A DNA stretch of 15,048 nucleotides from contig DUUS01000143.1 of the NCBI GenBank assembly GCA_012841465.1, forward strand, positions 1-15,048, written 5' to 3'. The notes below the pieces were generated by a model that searched no databases, was not told where the DNA came from, and saw only the letters and a program-made list of their open reading frames with translations. This document shows positions 14,515 to 15,048 of this stretch, one piece after another (position 1 is the first letter of the stretch; each line of letters starts with the position of its first letter). This stretch comes from Mollicutes bacterium (GTDB lineage: Bacteria > Bacillota_I > Bacilli_A > RF39 > UBA660). Position numbers and translations under genes: made by a program.

Positions 14515-15048
14515 AAACCAAATATTTTTTCTTATTTAACTTAAATAATGAAAATATGGTTGTAATTCCTAAAATACTTAAAGATAAATAATGGGTATTT
14601 AATCCTGTTGGAGGGTTTACATCGATTATTTCATCTTTAATTTCTTCTTTTATATCTTCTGAATCACTATCTTCTTCAATAATTTCTTCTGGAACTTCAA
14701 TATAATCTAAATCTAGGGTTACTGTTACAGATTCTGTTCCTGATTGAAACAAATTTATTCCTTCATAATTATAATTAAAATATTCTAATTCTCCATCATA
14801 ATCAGAAAGGACATCTTCTATTAATAAAATAATACTATCAAAGAGATAATACGGTTCTAACCCAACTAATTGACCATAGGCATCCATTGCCATGTAACAA
14901 AGAACTGCTTTGAAAAATGGAATATTGTTTTGATATTTTAAATTGAGATTATTTAAATTAAATGTTAAGATATTGCCCTCAAGATAACCGTGGACATAAA
15001 ATTCAAAAAGTGGTAAGTTCTCTTCTATTGATACCAAATCTAATTTTA
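14513..15048 (-). CDS. C-terminal part of a surface protein with NPPTG sortase-type signal (5' end beyond window)
   Basis: A partial gene. The frame is open to the window edge, and an apparent TTG start at 15035-15037 has no ribosome binding site, so the true start lies outside. About 178 residues are visible. A beta-strand-rich extracellular part is followed by an acidic linker (EEIIEEDSDSEDIKEEIKDE) and a C-terminal anchor: NPPTG beginning 34 residues from the end, a hydrophobic helix (about 16 residues), then KLNKKKYLV. NPPTG-helix-Lys is the layout of a cell-wall sorting signal cut between Thr and Gly by a sortase, with Asn in the first position instead of Leu. No sortase gene is in view. 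Function beyond surface display is not evident; only one Cys is visible. Confidence 0.8.
   Translation of the reverse strand, partial: KLDLVSIEENLPLFEFYVHGYLEGNILTFNLNNLNLKYQNNIPFFKAVLCYMAMDAYGQLVGLEPYYLFDSIILLIEDVLSDYDGELEYFNYNYEGINLFQSGTESVTVTLDLDYIEVPEEIIEEDSDSEDIKEEIKDEIIDVNPPTGLNTHYLSLSILGITTIFSLFKLNKKKYLV

Noticed and set aside
1..15048. Mobile elements, CRISPR arrays, tRNAs or defence systems.
   Set aside because: No transposase or integrase genes, terminal repeats, spaced direct repeats or cloverleaf sequences were seen on either strand by eye.

Overview
The window comes from a very AT-rich, cell-walled bacterium of the Bacillota, most likely a Bacilli lineage near the uncultured gut groups at the Mollicutes border. 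This placement is inference. It rests on the low GC content, strong AGGAGG/AGGTGA ribosome binding sites, a type B RNase P RNA beside gpsB, RNase Y, and a rodZ-pgsA-recA-rny gene order like the one I recall from Bacillus subtilis. The genetic code looks standard. Trp codons checked are TGG, and the wall amidase gene ends in tandem in-frame TGA codons, so this is not a TGA=Trp mollicute.

Layout. 1-3091 (+): an LtaS-like membrane sulfatase and an HD-domain dNTP triphosphohydrolase, tightly coupled and closed by a strong terminator. 3096-7742 (-): a housekeeping block read as small ORF, gpsB, rnpB, rodZ-like, pgsA, recA, rny. It has well-formed promoters before gpsB, recA and rny and a LexA-type box upstream of recA. 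7798-10408 (-): two envelope genes, a membrane-anchored amidase-like wall hydrolase and a signal-peptide protein with a Glu-Pro hinge and C-terminal membrane anchor. 10597-11226 (+): an unrecognised six-helix membrane protein, convergent with an AlkD-like DNA glycosylase (11223-11882, -). 11915-14478 (-): rpsO-pnp with a structured rpsO leader and a terminator-like hairpin between the genes. 14513-15048 (-): the C-terminal end of a surface protein with an NPPTG sortase-type signal.

The genes cover envelope assembly (lipoteichoic-acid-type polymer synthesis, phosphatidylglycerol synthesis that would feed it, GpsB/RodZ morphogenesis, wall hydrolysis, anchored surface proteins) and RNA/DNA upkeep (RNase Y, PNPase, RNase P, RecA, AlkD-like). 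I see no mobile element, CRISPR array, tRNA or obvious new multi-gene system; most of this is core genome. The points most worth a second look are: stop codons built into the terminator hairpins of most transcription units; rnpB wedged between two coding genes; a 28-codon ORF whose stop overlaps the gpsB promoter; the recA control region, where a hairpin, the -35 and a LexA box are packed together; and the rpsO leader fold.
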